From contig OZ023273.1 of assembly GCA_964007475.1 (NCBI GenBank), positions 139,473,308 to 139,537,307 of the forward strand: DNA of 64,000 bases, written 5' to 3'. The position numbers and the translations under genes were made by a program. This stretch comes from Hybos culiciformis (Eukaryota; Arthropoda; Insecta; Diptera; Hybotidae). Below the pieces are notes generated by a model, which saw only the letters and a list, made by a program, of their open reading frames with translations, made no database searches and had not been told where the DNA came from. Positions 12,514 to 27,666 of the stretch are shown here, in pieces (positions within the stretch are counted from its first letter, which is position 1; each line of letters begins with the position of its first letter).

Positions 12514-15500
12514 AAAGGCAAGCCCCGATGTGTTCAAGAATTTGGATGACTAAAATGGATTTCGGTGAAAATTATTCAATGTCTATTTTAGGAGTGATTA
12601 TTGCAATATTACATTGAAATTTGAAAACCGTCCAAAAACTTAATTCGTATGGAACACTTTAAAATTTAATTTTTTTTTAATATTTAAAATGAGATATCTC
12701 AGCTTTTTGGAGTTAGTGAGTTTGCACAGAATGACAACCACGTATATTATACACACATTCCTTTTACTTTAATTTCATTTTTTGTATATCTTTTTTTAAA
12801 ATAAATTATCAACCATAAAGATATTTTTGATGATTCTCTTTCGATTAATATTTTTTTATTTTACTTATTTTTTTTTTTAAATAAAAAACTAAATTAAGAT
12901 ACAAATTTTAATCACGTAAAATTTTAATTTTTCAGTATTGAAAATATTTTTCCAACCTAATAATTTTAAAAGTATTTTTTGCTCCCGATCTCCTTTCATA
13001 TTTATAAAAAAAAAAAAACAATATTTTCTTCTTGCTGTGAACAAAAAATTGCACCTGATATGTCATTTTTCTGCAAAAGAAAATATATTTATAAAGGTTT
13101 TATTATTGATATTCAAAATATATTGCCTTTAAACAAAAAAAAAACTAACTAACTTTTTAAAGATAACCGCCGACAGTGACAAAATAACAAAAAAAAAAGT
13201 TAAAAGAAAAAAGGCCACACATAATATTAATAAATTTTTTCGCTTCAACTGTTTTATTTAAAGAGTTCCAATAAGTAAAATTCATTAATTTTCTGATCCA
13301 AAAAAGACTCGATAGTGAGATAAAGATTTAAATAGAATAGAACGCAGAAGATTCAATGCACATTGCATCAGATCTAAACATGAATTGTATTTTTCACCAA
13401 ATGATGCAATTTTATTTTAACTATAAAGAAAATCAAGATTTTCTATTTGTGGAAAAACTGAAAATTTTTTTTAAGTTTTTTTATTAATTAAAATAATTTT
13501 TTAAATGGTGTAGAAATAATCGTAACAGAACTATGCAGAAATTTTTTCTAAAACAGATTTAATTTTTTTGTATTTGGTGTTAAATAATTTTACGCATAAC
13601 ATTTTCCAAAATTAATCATCTGGAACAATTGTTGACTTTTACAGTATAACAAAAATTTTTTCTCTTAATAGTCCTGACCTTCTGACTGCATCAAATTAAG
13701 AGTGAAGAACATTATTTTTCCACCGTTTTAATCTTTATGTCAAAAAATAAAAAGCGCGATATGAAAATAATTCCTTAACAGTCTTGAAAATAAATTTTAT
13801 AATGAATTGCAGCCCCATCACGTAGTCATCATTTAAAATAAAATTGATTGATTATTAAAAATATGCTTTATTATGTATATACTTCATAAGAAAGTGATTC
13901 GATTTATTATAAAAATTATTTTTGATAAAATTGATTCACAAAAAAAAAAAGAAAAATTTAATGGCTTCATTATATTTTAAAATTTTATTTTAATCGAACC
14001 GATAAATGTGCTTATTTGATAAATGAAATAAAAATATATGTTTAAATGCAATTTTAATTTTATAATAAAAAATTGCTTAATTAATTATATGTTTTCCATA
14101 ATTATAATGTGTTTTATTTTTCAAAACTTATATATATAAATATTTATATATATTGTACATTGAGCTTTAAAAAAAATGTTAAAGAAGAAAATTAATCTTT
14201 AAAAGTAAGTAAAAGAGTTTAAAGAAAAGTTTAAGATTTTCACTTCATTGTATACGTTAGTTCGTTTTTAGGAGCAAACAGCTAAAGTAGAAAAATACCG
14301 TAATAATTTGCCTGAAAATGTCATTATAACTTCAGACTAGTACATTATTGGAAACAGATAAATTTAATAAACAATTATTTTCGAATTTTACAATTAATAA
14401 AAATCAAAATAATCAATAATTACCCTATAAATATTTATATTTAAGAATGTTAAAAAAAATTGGATTAAAATTGAGCTTCGCATGGATGAAGAAAATAAAA
14501 CTTAATCATTTTTAAATAAATAAAATTATACTTTAAAATTATATAAGTAAAACGAGAAAATTCGCAATTTGTCAAAAAAAAAAATTGGTTTATTTTTTTT
14601 TAATACTTAATAAAAATCAAAAATAATGAAAGTGTTTATTAATGCGTACAGAAAAAAAAATTACAAAAAGGGTTTCCGACTTAAGTCTTTTGATTTTAAT
14701 GTTTTCAAAAAAAATAAGTAGAGAGTAGTGAAATTATTATTTTTTTTTTTTATAAACATCAATTTTATAAATATATTTCTCAAATTATTTAATGCCCTAA
14801 TTCAACAAAAAAAAAAACATAATTTCGTAAAAATCATAATAAAGATATTAAAAATGCCAACACATTACAAATTTATACACTTTTTGGTTAAAAAAGTGGA
14901 AATTAAACCTTCTTGTTTATTATTATTTTAAAAAAATATTATTCAGAATCCACCCTCTTTTATGTTCTCATGCTGTTGTTTTAACAAAAAGTTTGGAAAA
15001 AATTTATAAAAATAATTTTTTAAAGGATATTTAATGAACTTTTAATAATGATTTAAAATGAATCGAAGGAGGTGAATATTTTTTATGAACTTAATATAGC
15101 GGAAAATTAAATTAATTGCAAATATTGTGAACAAGACAAATACAAATTAAAAAAATTAAAAAAAAAACAGATTCTATAATAGTTGTAGCCCTCCAAACTG
15201 CAAATTGATTTAAGCAGTAATGAAACTTTCATGAATTTAAAAAATAAGTTTTAAAATTATTCGAAAAATTTTAATAAAATGATATCTTTATTATTATGAT
15301 CATAAATCAATAAAAATTTTGCAATTTTCCATTAAATTTTACTTACGATACAAATAGAAGAAAATAATCAAAAAAAAACTATTTAAATTTGCTCATATGA
15401 AATAAAAAAATAAATAAAAAGCATTTAATGTAATCAATAATTGCTTCTTTTTTTTTTTTTTAACTTAAATAAAAATTGTACAAGTTTGCCCTAATTTATT

Positions 15501-18500
15501 AAAAGCGAAACTATATTCAATTTTCTATTGGCATTTCCTCAATTTAATGAAAATTTAGCTGTACTTTTAATATGAGTCTTTTTTTTTATTATTTTTATAA
15601 TAATAAAAAATTTCAATCAAAAGTTCAATTAAAAGTTAAATCAAGCGTTTAAATTTGAACTTCCGAAGAAAAAAATGAAAAAAAACAAATTTCTAATCTT
15701 GTTTCTTCTGTTTCTTGTACTTAATTCTTCCATAATAAAACCAAATGGATGAATGAGTATCCGTTAATTTAACTAAAAAGATTTGTTTGCTCATCAGATA
15801 ATGGAATTTAAAATAAAAAAAAATTTATTTATATTTTTTTTTTTAAGAAAATTGCTTTTCTTTTTTCAATGGAGTAAATTGTGTTTTTTGTGATTTCGTT
15901 ATGTGAAATTTTCAGATCTAAAAGCTGAAATTTCAGATGCAATTGAATGATGTAGAAGGATATAGATGGGCAATTACACTTGACGGAATAGGTTCGATTT
16001 GATATGGGTTCATATATATTTCCTTCAGCTCCCCAACTGTCAACTTGAATTTTCATAAATCTATCAAATTATAACAAACATCCTAAACCGTAGTATGTAT
16101 ATATATATATATTATGTTTGTATAGTTTATGTAATCGAATTTACTAACCGTAATTGCTAAAAACATCAAAAATTATTAATGTTGGATAGAAATGTAAAAA
16201 ATTATATTAATTTGACATATCGTAATTAATGATTTTCGAGCTTCAAGTTTTTAATAGAAAAAAAATGTAATTTAAGACTTTTAAATAAAAGCCAATTCTG
16301 TTTCAAATATAAACTATTCCATGAATACCTTCTTTCTTTTATACTTTTTTCTTCAATTATGAAAGAAATGCAATTGATTTTTTTTTTTATTTTTAAGATA
16401 TAGTACGATTAAGTACAGATGTTTATGATGACTTTTAACAAAATCTACGTTTAAATTGCTTCATTTGCTTCCAAAAAAAAAATACTGAAAAAAAACTAAG
16501 ATATAATGATGATCTAAATTTTATGGTTAAATTACCACCGGATGTTTTTATCCAAATGATAATAATACGGTAAATTTGGTTCAATAATTAGTATTTTTTT
16601 TGGTTTTCTTTCTCTTAATTTTAGCGATATTACATTACCTAAAAAAGATAAAACCTATACATAGTAACTACTGAAAATGTAGGGATCAAAAATTACAAAT
16701 AAAAATTTTTGAGCACATTTTAGATCAAAATTTTCATCGACTAGCTAGATCAATTAAATTCTATCCACACAAAATATTGATCTGTTCATTTTCATTTCTT
16801 TCAAAAGTCTTTGACGGCTTTTATTCAATTTTTTTTATTAAAAAAGTTTTTGTGATTGATAGCAAGATTTATTCCATTAATTTTGAATATCATTGTGATG
16901 AAATAGAAGCATAAGTTCCTAAATAGGAGACGTACAGACATCTGTGATGAATTTTCTTATTATTTATAATAAAATTGTAAATTATTAAAAGTAAGAATTT
17001 TAAGTTCTTATTTTTTTTTTAAAATGTCTTTTTTTAAAATCAAAAAATTAAGCAATAAGAATAATGACTAACACATTAGTTTTTGAATTAAGCAATAAAG
17101 ACCGGCTTTAATAATACCGGTAGATTTAATCTTGATCTTTTTAAAATATACATATATAATAATGTATTTGAAACAAAAAAAGGCAGTAATATTTTATTCT
17201 TGTCTATTGTCTTTAAATTCGGTCAAATATATTTCCACGATATTTCGTCAACGCATTTGATGCACAAATATGTGTATGTACATATCGAAAAAATAGAAAT
17301 AAAACAAATTTTTTTCTACATTTTTGTACTGCATCAATATTAGGACTATAAACTTAGGTAAGTAATTAAGTATTCGCAGTGCTTTTCATTCATTTTCCTA
17401 ACTCGAAATCTATAAGAAATCTTGCAGAATTCAAAATTTAAAGTAGTTTCTAATAAACATGAAATCGTTTATAACAATTTTCTTTTTAGTGCAATATCCG
17501 AAACAGAATTGAGGCTGTTCTATAATCAATAATATTATATTTAACAAAACTCTTCATCTTAAAACTTTACTCTTTTTATTTCACAAATCAACAGAGGTTT
17601 ACTTAAATAAATAACATAATAGAGAAGTTTTTCCCATGTTCATTTAAATTAAATGTAAATATGTAACTTGGCATTGACCAAGGTTATGCGAAAAATTCAA
17701 TTACAAAAGAATGCAAGAAAATGCATTTTTATGGTGCAAAATATTTTAATTTACAATTGAATCTTTTTAATTCTCACATTTATTTAACAATTTGAATGAA
17801 AAATTGGTAAAAAAAAAAATAAATAAAAAAAACAAAGCTTATATAGTTTGATGTATGATAAATTTTTCCTAAATGTTAAATAAGGTTAAATGTTGATAGA
17901 TAAAGATTAAACTGGCATTTTATGACATAATTAAGAATCAAAAAATATCCATTGTATCTAAATTTTACAGAAATTTAATTTTATATTTGAATTACATGCT
18001 TTGCGTTTAAATTTCATTCATAACTTTTTTATTTTAAAGTTATATAGTATAAATGTATAGTAGTTTCTTATAGGTACAAAGATAATATATGTTTGCGACG
18101 AAAATATTTTCGCATAATAAAATTTATAAATTTTTTTATTATTTAAATTAATAGAATACCAAAATTATTTAAAATAAAATGCACATCGAGATACTGTTGC
18201 TTACCAATTTCATGTCATTATTTACTGATCTACTAAATGCCACTTGTGACCTGCGACCTCTATAAACAATTTAAATTTAAAACAAATCATTGAGGATATA
18301 TTTTTCCTTCTCTTTAACTGATTTCGATATTTCTATGAACATAAAATAAGAAATATTCAATTTTAGTGATATATGTTAATTTTGTGGATAATTTTAATAA
18401 TTGATGAATTGTTTTTTACTGAAATTTTTAATAACATTTTCTATGTGGTACTTGTTACCAACCATCTACTATTTGAACTCTAAACATTAGTATAATGAAC

Positions 18501-20613
18501 TATTCCTTATACTTTTAAATTATATTTTATTGTTAGAATTTTAATCACATACGTATGTAGACTCGGAAATAATGATATTTTTTTTTTTTATAATTTTTCG
18601 GAAACACAATATTTTTTTATTCATGTGAAAATATTGAGAAATAAAGAAAAATATTACTTTTTGTTTAAAATAGAAACAATAAGAATCAGAACATTATTTT
18701 TAGGGCCAAATTTTTAATTAACATGAGAATTTAAAATTATATTCAATATTTTTTTTTTTTTATTAAATGTATAATATTAAGTCTTTGATATCTATGATAT
18801 AAATTCTTCTAGTTCTGAACTAAACAAATAACAACAAAAAAAATTACACCAAATGTTTGGTATGTTCAATTTTCTAGAGCCGTTAAGTGTTAGCTGAAAA
18901 TTATGTTATGTTAAGTTTCTGGGTTTCGTTTCAAAATAATCCTATTTCTTAATGGAAAATAATTCCTTGAAGCCAATTTTAAGAATATTATAATAATTTT
19001 CTTGAAACTGTGTTAATAATTTATTTTCCAACAATTTTTACTAGAAAATACAATCGAATTGAAATAAAAAAATTTTATGATTATTTTTTTTTTTTTTAAT
19101 TACCACTTTATCTTTGCATAATTTCAAATAAAAATATTTAATATTTAATGACAGGTAGTAGATTTATTTCAGAACCCATGAAAATATTTAATTTCTTTAT
19201 TCAAATCAATTTCTAGAGAAAGCAATAATTTATATGCTTAAATTTGATAACACTATTTTATGGTATATTTATATAAAATAGTATTTTGAATATAAGAATA
19301 TTTATTTAATTTTTAATCGCGGGTTTTTTTCAATATCTTAATAGATAGGAAAACATAATCATTAATCCAAATTCTGTAATTTATACGAATTTGAAGTCAT
19401 CATTTAAATATTTTAGTTTGATTCTTAGTGAACAAATAATATAAATTTCCTCTTTTTTCTCAGGTTCTAGTCTTAGAAGATGCATTAACACATTTGTATT
19501 TCGACAAGTACTATTTCAGAACATTTTGGATTTAACACTTATATTAAATAATCATATCTTTCGGAAAATTTATTTATTTGAGTTTTTCGGCTCCTATTTT
19601 ATGTTAATCACATAATTTATCTATACTAATAAAACTTGGGAACTGATGTCTTACACAACCTCACTAATATCGTCCCAGAAGTAAAATCAACTTTTTTAAA
19701 TTCAGAAGAATTTTTCAAACATATATTATTAAAATTATTAGGTTCTGCAGCAAATTTCTAAAACACTTGATAAAAATTATTTCTTTTATATTAAAATAAT
19801 AAGTACTAAAAAACAACAGTTAAATACTTAAAAATATCTATTAAAGTCTAGACCAAAATAACAAAAAAAAAAAAAAAAAAAACTAAACATAATCCAAAGA
19901 TAATTGATTCAAAAAGTGAAGAAGTAAATAATTTTAATAATTCGAAATAAAATGCATTATTATTTTAATTATAATTTGGTGAGAGAAAAGTAATTAGTAA
20001 AAATGATTTATAATTTAATAATAATAAATGGAAAAATTTTCTGCTGCTAAAAATATAACTTACAGGAATATGAAATGGTAATAAATATAAAGAAAAGAAA
20101 AAATAATTATCCATATTAATTTTTTTTTTTTAATTTAATTAAAATAAATCCTTAATTTTTATTTTCAATTTAAAAAAAAAACTTGGGGTTAATAATGAAT
20201 TTCGATGTGCTCGTAAAAATTACCAAAACTCTACTTTCCTGTTTTGTTAAAGTGAAAAACATTATTTGAGAATTTGGTTTGAATTTGACGTTCCTAAATT
20301 TCGAAATGAATAATAATTTTATGGTTTTTTTTATAGTATTTATCCCGTTCGAAGGACAAATACTATAATTCTAATTTTAATTTACAAAATTTTTTTTTTA
20401 TTTAGAAAAATTTTTAAACATAATTTCCTCAAATTAAAATCAGTAATATGTAAATAAAAAGTTTGTGTTCTTATCTTGGTCAGTAAAAAATAAAAATAAA
20501 AAATTTACAGTGTTTTTAATTGTCTATATTGTATTAGATTGCATCCGGGTGATTTTTGCTTATATAATTAAAAGAAATAGATGTTTTTTATTTATTTCAA
20601 ATATTCTTACAGC
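12514..20613. other. AT-rich non-coding DNA
   Basis: No gene recognised. Mostly poly(A)/poly(T) tracts and short AT repeats. A less AT-rich patch at 15930-16060 is open on the minus strand for 75 codons from an ATG at 16056, but the peptide matches no family known to me and ends in a lysine-rich low-complexity tail. It could be a conserved non-coding element. A Helitron-like starting motif (CTATACTAATAAAA, near 19621) has no matching 3' end nearby. Confidence 0.5.
20606..20613. repeat. Target-site duplication, left copy (CTTACAGC)
   Basis: The identical octamer follows the hAT-type element at 20786-20793. Confidence 0.9.
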
Positions 20614-20785
20614 CAGAGCTGGACTGGCCTAACAAACTAGCGGGAGTTTCCCGGTGGGCCGTGCGAAAATCCGTTGTCTAAAATTGTGATCTCTTCTTTT
20701 AATTTTTTTTTTAAGTGTGAGAAAATTATTTTATAAAGAAAAATTTGAATTTCCCGGTCCTAAATTTATTCCCAGTCCAGCCCTG
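20614..20785. mobile_element. hAT-type MITE, 172 bp
   Basis: The ends are inverted repeats: CAGAGCTGGACTGG on the left and, read inward from the right, CAGGGCTGGACTGG (one mismatch in 14). A perfect 8-bp direct repeat CTTACAGC (20606-20613 and 20786-20793) flanks it. CAG-type termini and 8-bp duplications are features of the hAT superfamily. The interior is far too short for a transposase, so the element is non-autonomous and would have been moved in trans. Confidence 0.92.
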
Positions 20786-22870
20786 CTTACAGCTATTAAA
20801 GATAAACACAAAAAAAAAATATTCTCACTTTGTTACATTTTTCGAGCAAATTATAATATTTAATAATGCCGCAGGACAAAAATTATACGATTTTATTACA
20901 TCAACTAAAACTACTGTACTTTTAAACCTTTTCTGATGCGGTTATAAAAATTTAATTTCATCTTTAGTTTTTTTTACATCTTGAATTGAAAATTTAAAAT
21001 TTTTATGTTTTTTTTTTCCAGAATACAATATAAATTCTACAATAATAAAAATTAAAAATTACAGATAGAATATGAAAAAAAAAAATGTTTTTATAACACT
21101 TTCATATAATGGAATAATAAAAATAGTTACTTGAAGTAGCTTTTATGATTACTAATGAGGAAAATATATGTACATTATTTTTAAGGATAGCTTTGAGCCA
21201 TATTTTTTATTATATAACTTCATTTATAAGTTAAAAAAAATATTATTGATAATCAATTTAATTATAGATATTAATGTGATTTTATTTTGGTAAAGGTAAT
21301 TTCTTTTGAACATCAAAAAATGAGGAAAACATTTTTGTTAACATACAATTATCAATAATTGAATATTTGAATTTAGGAATGTTATGAAAAAAAAAGTATT
21401 AGAATAAATCGAATATCGATAGAAACCAAAACCAATATATTTAAGCAGACTTAGCTAGGACATAGTTTCTATATAAGGACACAAATTATCTGAGTACTAT
21501 TCATTCTTCAATGTTCTTCAAAAATTTGTACATGAAGTTAAATTAAAATGGAATTCTTTTTCTCCGATTTTTTAACATTTGAACGAACATGCCTTTTATA
21601 TGGAATGAGAAATTAATTTGTTTTTAATATATTATTCTAAGATTATTAAATGATCTTAAAAAAAAAACAATAATTCAATTCATCTTTACATAATAACTTC
21701 TGTCATTGTTTAATGTTGCGCAATAGTTCTTTAGGTCAAACATCAAGTTAAAAAAAACAGTATAAGGTCAGTTCAGAATTGATTACCATAATATCATATT
21801 TTCCCAGATATCACTTTCAATTTTTAAAAAGCGATTATCCTATTAAATTTTATTATAATAAATTAAAAAAAAAATGTATCATTTTTAATGAGAAATTATG
21901 CTATGCATAAATATAAACAAACCTAATTTTAGTGGGAATCTAAATGATTTCAATGTAAATTAAATTCAAATTAAGTTTGTTTTTATTGCAAACGACAATA
22001 TTGTACAAATAATATTTGAGAACAAAAAAAAAAGTAAATTAATTAATTACTAACCAATTTACCTTAAATTGCCTTATCTACCTTTGATCGAATAGAATAT
22101 ATTTGAATAATATTTCATAAATTTTGAAAACAAACAAATAAAATAGGATGATTGTTTTTGAAATCATTATTCCATTTGCTTAAGGCTCATTAAATTTAGT
22201 TGTTTAAAAATAAATATATCATTATTTCAAATAAAAAAAGTTAACTTTGCTGCTAATGCTAAAGTTTGAAAATATTAACGAAATTTTTTTTTAATTAAAT
22301 TTTCCTGAATAATATAAAAAAACTTTTGTTATAAAATAGAAAAGATTAATTCATTTGAAATTAGAATAAAAATAAAATGGTTTGCAAGAAGAATAAAAAA
22401 AAAAACAAATATTATCTTCCTAAAAAATTTAAATTTTCTCATATAATTTTTTTTTTTTTTAATTTAATTATACCAAATGAAAATAAAAAAGAAATTAATT
22501 CACTTCATTGTTATGATCATTATCATAAATAAAGCCCTTGGTTTTTTTTTTTGGTTTTTCAAGATTAATGTCCATCAACTGATAACAATTAATTAAAAAT
22601 TAATTAAATTCTTATATATATAAAAAATGTTTATATCGACCAGTTTTGAAGAAAATAAAATTGAAGAGCAGTATCAAAATTTCCATAAGAAAAATTAATT
22701 TTTTTAAATTTGGATAAGTAAATTTTGTCATGCTTTGAAGTTAAAATATCGAATAAAGCAGATCTTATATGTTCAAATCACACTAATTAGGTATAATAAA
22801 TTGTAAAATTGGTAAAAAAAAAAGGTCATGCTTGAAGAAAATTGATGCTGCGAGAAAATAGATCGAACAC
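20786..22870. other. AT-rich non-coding DNA between two hAT-type elements
   Basis: Begins with the right copy of the CTTACAGC duplication and ends with TCGAACAC, the left duplication of the next element. I see no gene, exon or structured repeat in between. Confidence 0.55.
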
Positions 22871-23335
22871 CAGTGGTGTAACTACCGGTAGGCATACGCA
22901 GCAAATACTGTTAAAGGGCGCACCGTTTGTCAGCATTTTACCAACAAAATTCACGATTTTTCACAAAAAAAGTTTTTATTTATTTTAATTCAAAATCACA
23001 CTAAGAATATTACTTCGAAAATGAATTTAAGCATGCAGGGATATCAAAATCTGCTATCTGGTCGATCACAGCTTAAACTTGACACCCTATAAAGATGTTA
23101 AGTCGTTTCCGACTTAAAAAAGAAGTTTAATGTTCATGCAAAACGGCGTTGACGAGTCGCCAGTTATATGATAATAAGAATAATAGGCGATAACTGAAGA
23201 GTTATTTTTTATAAAAAATTAAAAAATAAATTTTTAAAAATAAAACAAAAATTATTAGTTTTTTTTTAAATTGTGGGGTGGGTGGGCGCAAATTTATTTT
23301 CGCCTAGGGGCACAATATTTGTAGATACGCCACTG
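22871..23335. mobile_element. hAT-type non-autonomous element, 465 bp
   Basis: The left end is CAGTGGTGTAACTAC. The right end, read inward, is CAGTGGCGTATCTAC (two mismatches in 15). The flanking octamers TCGAACAC (22863-22870) and TCGAAGAC (23336-23343) match at 7 of 8 positions, as expected for an aged 8-bp hAT duplication. The interior is less AT-rich than the surroundings and includes GGGGCGCA-like and GGTGGGTGGGCGC patches, but I see no transposase-like frame. The diverged duplication suggests it is older than the 20.6 kb element. Confidence 0.88.
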
Positions 23336-25363
23336 TCGAAGACATCACATTTTAATCAAGAATTTCTAGCAAATAGTGAATAGTTAATTCAAAACACCTT
23401 TTTAAGTGTTAACATGCATTGCATGTATATATAAAATTGATAGTTCAATTTTTAAAATTTACTTTTACTTAATTTAGGATTCTTAAATATGAAAGATCTG
23501 TCAAATAAGAACATCAATTATTTATGTTCGCGTGAAATTTCCCGAAAAAAATTCAAAGTTTGTTAAATTTTCACTACAAGCATAAAATTTCAACATAAAC
23601 TGTGGAATTCTTTCGTTATATGCATAATATGTCTCACTTTCTCTTACATAATCAAGGAATTGCAAAGTTTTTGAATAAACTTATAATAAAATTTTACATG
23701 AATTATAACTTTTTTTTTTTTTAATTTTTGTAATTAGTCCCTTATTGATATTATTCGTAATTTATTAATTTTATGAATACTTAAAAATCTCCTAATTGTC
23801 ATTTTTCTTTTCTGGTAATAAGATTGAATATACATTTTATGATCTTAATGAAAAATTTCGAACAGCCAGAAGCCTAAAATCATAAAATTATATTGCCATT
23901 TATTTTGCTCTTTTTGTTTTTTTTTATATATACAATAATGATAATAAAGTATCGCACGTATGTGTTCATTTTATGGCTATAACTTGCGAATTTTTTAAAA
24001 CCCATAAAAATTGTCCACGTTCGCAATTTAAAAAACCATAACGCCATTTATTTTGTAATACTAACCAATAAATTTTGTGAAAACCTACCGCATCATTTAA
24101 CTAAAAATAAAAATAAAAAATAAAAGAAAAATATCTACACAAAAGTTTTTTAAGACTATATTTAAAAAAAAAAAAAAGTATATATACACGACCCGAAAAT
24201 AATATCTGTACTGTAAATCAAATTAGCAAAAAAAAAAAACAAATCATTGGGCAGATTTATTTGCATTTTATATATTGCAGACCTCTTCGCTATATTCAAC
24301 TAAAAACTAATATATTACCCATACAGATTTTAATTGCATAATAGTTCAAAAAATAAATTTATAAAAAGAAACACTCAAACATTTTTTTTAGCATAGCATG
24401 CAAAATCTATGAATGGTATTTGTGTTATTCTGCCGAAAATTTTTATTGCCGCACTATAAAAATAATAAAAATCTGCACAAATCTGTTTTATGATCTGTGA
24501 AAAAGTAAAATTTCAAATTTTATATTTACAATCAAAAAAGTACCAAATTATTAGTTATCCTAGAGCCTGAGAAATAGCTATTATACATATATTCTCTAAA
24601 AAAAAAACACAGATTAAAATAATTAATTATTAGGTCTGAGAACCTTCCATGTAAATATTTAAAATATTGCCATCTTTTCACAGATATAAATAATAAATAT
24701 TCTTTTACCAGATTGTAAATGCCAATTTCAAGTCTCTGAAGAGATTCAACTATAAAGTTACAATGTTTTGTTATCCCTCAAATTCAGGCAAAATAAAGAA
24801 TTGCAATAGATGTAAAAAGTATTGACATCTTAATTCAAAATTTGTACATTCACAATAAATTATGAAATTATCACTTCAAAAAATAATTGGTATATTTAAT
24901 TAATAAGTTATCAAATAAAACTACGACTTTTTTTTATTTCTTAAACTTTTTTGTGAGTTCTTTCCAATTGCCATTCACACATAACGTATATGTCCCATCA
25001 AAAATTGAAATGACATATCTCATCAAAAGGTGTCATCATAGTAAAAGGAGATTTCTTTGATGAGTTAGGGCGACAATTTCGTTTTGATGAGTTAATTCCT
25101 GATGAGGTAATTACCAAGTATTAATCATGCAAAAATAAAAATTGAAAAACTATTCGAAAAACATTTATATTCTCATATATTCATTGAGAAAATGATCTTT
25201 TGATCTGAATGGTACTCGCGCATATTAAATAAATATTAAATTTTTACTCAGTGTTGTCATGTCATGATATATTTTTTTCGTAATTTATAATATAATTTAT
25301 ACAAAAAAAAATTAAAAATTTTTTTTAAACAAATATTAAAAGTTACTTTTGGGGTTAAGTTGT

Positions 25364-25406
25364 TGATGATGATAATGATGATGATGATGATAATGGTAAT
25401 AATAAT
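25364..25406. repeat. GAT/AAT trinucleotide microsatellite
   Basis: Imperfect GAT units with interspersed AAT and GGT. Just upstream (25010-25110) are several TGATGAG/CTCATCA words in both orientations, which may be a decayed repeat. Confidence 0.8.
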
Positions 25407-27666
25407 TTAAAAATCATAGTGATTTTGAAGTATTGAGCAAATTCTAAGCATAACTATGCTATAAAAAAAAAATTGCCCAGAAATTCGAAGCAACATAATT
25501 TTGTTCTTAAATATTTTGTTATTAAAGCCTAATATTGTTTTAATTACATAGTTGCTAGCAACAAAAATATCAAAACAATTATTGAGTGTTAATTGTCTTG
25601 AAAAAAGGAAGTGGATTTGAAAGTAAAAAAATATTAATTGAATCGTGCTCGAATGTTGCAATAAAATAGTATTAAAAATAAATTGAAATATTTCGTTGTT
25701 TCACTATGAAATTAGAAAATATTTCTATACTTACGTATAAATGTAGGTGTATTTTAATTTACTCATTATTGTATACATTTATTATGTTTTGTTAATGATT
25801 AAATATTTGCACATTTCCAAAGCTCTTCCAGATATTTTGGCTAATGTAGTACATAAATTTATTCTAAAGTGTACATTATCTATAAAATTAATTTCATAAA
25901 AAAAATATTATATTTATTTCTTAAAGGAATTAATTCCATCAAATATAAAAATTAACACTTTAGAGAGTGAATAAATCACTTCTTGTTGACCTCACAATAA
26001 GAGCATTTTTAATGAATACATACACCAAATGGAAAACAATATTAAATTCCTCCTTTCAATATTACTTATTTAAAACAAAAAAAACCAAGAAATTGCATTC
26101 TTCATAAACCATCTTAAATTTGAAGAACTTTCACTTAATAAAAAAATATATAAAAAAAAAAATGTATGCATAAAAGCATTACACTAAAAATATGTAATCC
26201 ATATGTGTAATCTAATTGCAAGGAAAAAAGATCACCGTTAGAAAATCATTATTTTGTGCGGTCTCCTTTTTAGCGCGCATCGGATGTTATAATTTAAAAA
26301 GTAATAATGATGGTTTGAACGATATAAAAAACTACCATCAAAACAAACCACTATTTTTCTTATGCATTGAAGGTATAAATTTTAATACCAGATGCAACAA
26401 TATTTTAGTAGTTTTAATTTACTGCAAGAGACACTACATAAAAAAAAAAAATTTTAATAATTTGAAAATTTCAAATTCTACTTTTAAAAAAATGTAATTG
26501 AAAAATTAAGGGAACAAATTTGGCGATAAAAAATATTAATTTACTTAGGGCTCATTTGATTTGTGTGTGATTTTTGAATATTATTTTGAAAATACAATGA
26601 CGCTCCGTTCATGATTGTGTTTCTAAAAATATTAAAAGTAACTTTAATCTTTCTTTGAACATGATTGAATAAGGGTGAGCATTTAACACTATTTGTGCCT
26701 TTTTGCTCTTTTTAAAGCCCTTAATAATTGAATTCTTAATTGTGAAATAAAATTACTTTAACTTCAAAAGTGAAGGTTTAAGAAAAAAAATTGTTACCAG
26801 ATCTGAACACAAATCATAAGTATATAAAATAGTAGTCAGAATTAATGTCAAGGTTTTGTGATAAATTATTGCAATAAATTATAAGATTGGTGAAAGTATA
26901 TTCTATATATTATATCGATTTTTTAACAGTGTAACTCATATTTATCTTTAATAAAGAAAATAACTAGATGGAAAAAAGTTTAAAGGAAAAACACTGAACG
27001 TGCGCGCTTGAGGTTTTCTATTCAATTTTCATCATGTTAAACATGTTTAGATTGCTATCATCAGATTTCAAGGAAAAAAAAATTGTATGTATTTGAAGTA
27101 ACCATATTTTGAGAAGAGGAAAGTGCATCTTTATTAACTACAATATCATATTAAAAGGTTCAATCAACTATGTGTATATATCTATAATGTCTTTCGGGGA
27201 AATATTATCTTTGCGCATAAAAAATAAAATTAAATTAGTTCAGTCAGTTTTATTTTTATTTCAATTAAAAAAAAAAGAAACACAAGAAAACACAAAAACA
27301 AAATATGTAATATTAATTTTCAATTTAGTTATCAATATTTTTTTCTTCTTTGTATCTCAAAGATGATATAAAAATGCGGTTTCAAATGCTTAAAAACATT
27401 TAATTAAATATATTCCTGTGTGTACATTTCTTTATTACATAAAATGTCATTAAAATAGAAAGAAAAAAAAATCAAATATTTGACTTACATCAAAATAATA
27501 TTTTTTAATGATCAGCATTAGATTATTTTTTATAAGAATTTTATTTTTTTATAGCCCGGAAGACCATAAATATAAATCATTATTTTAAGTATTTTTGATT
27601 TTTCTTATCAGAAGCAACACATTAAATCAAGCCGCGTCGTGTGAATAAAAATGTAAAAAATTATAC

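Noticed and set aside
12938..13076. Minus-strand exon after a strong TTTTCTTTTGCAG acceptor
   Set aside because: The open frame runs into a 13-base T tract and then a stop; no zinc-finger or PR-domain residues.
15829..16056. 75-codon minus-strand open frame (MKIQVDSWGAEG...)
   Set aside because: First half is unusually mixed in composition, but there is no splice context or recognisable domain, and the end is low-complexity lysine.
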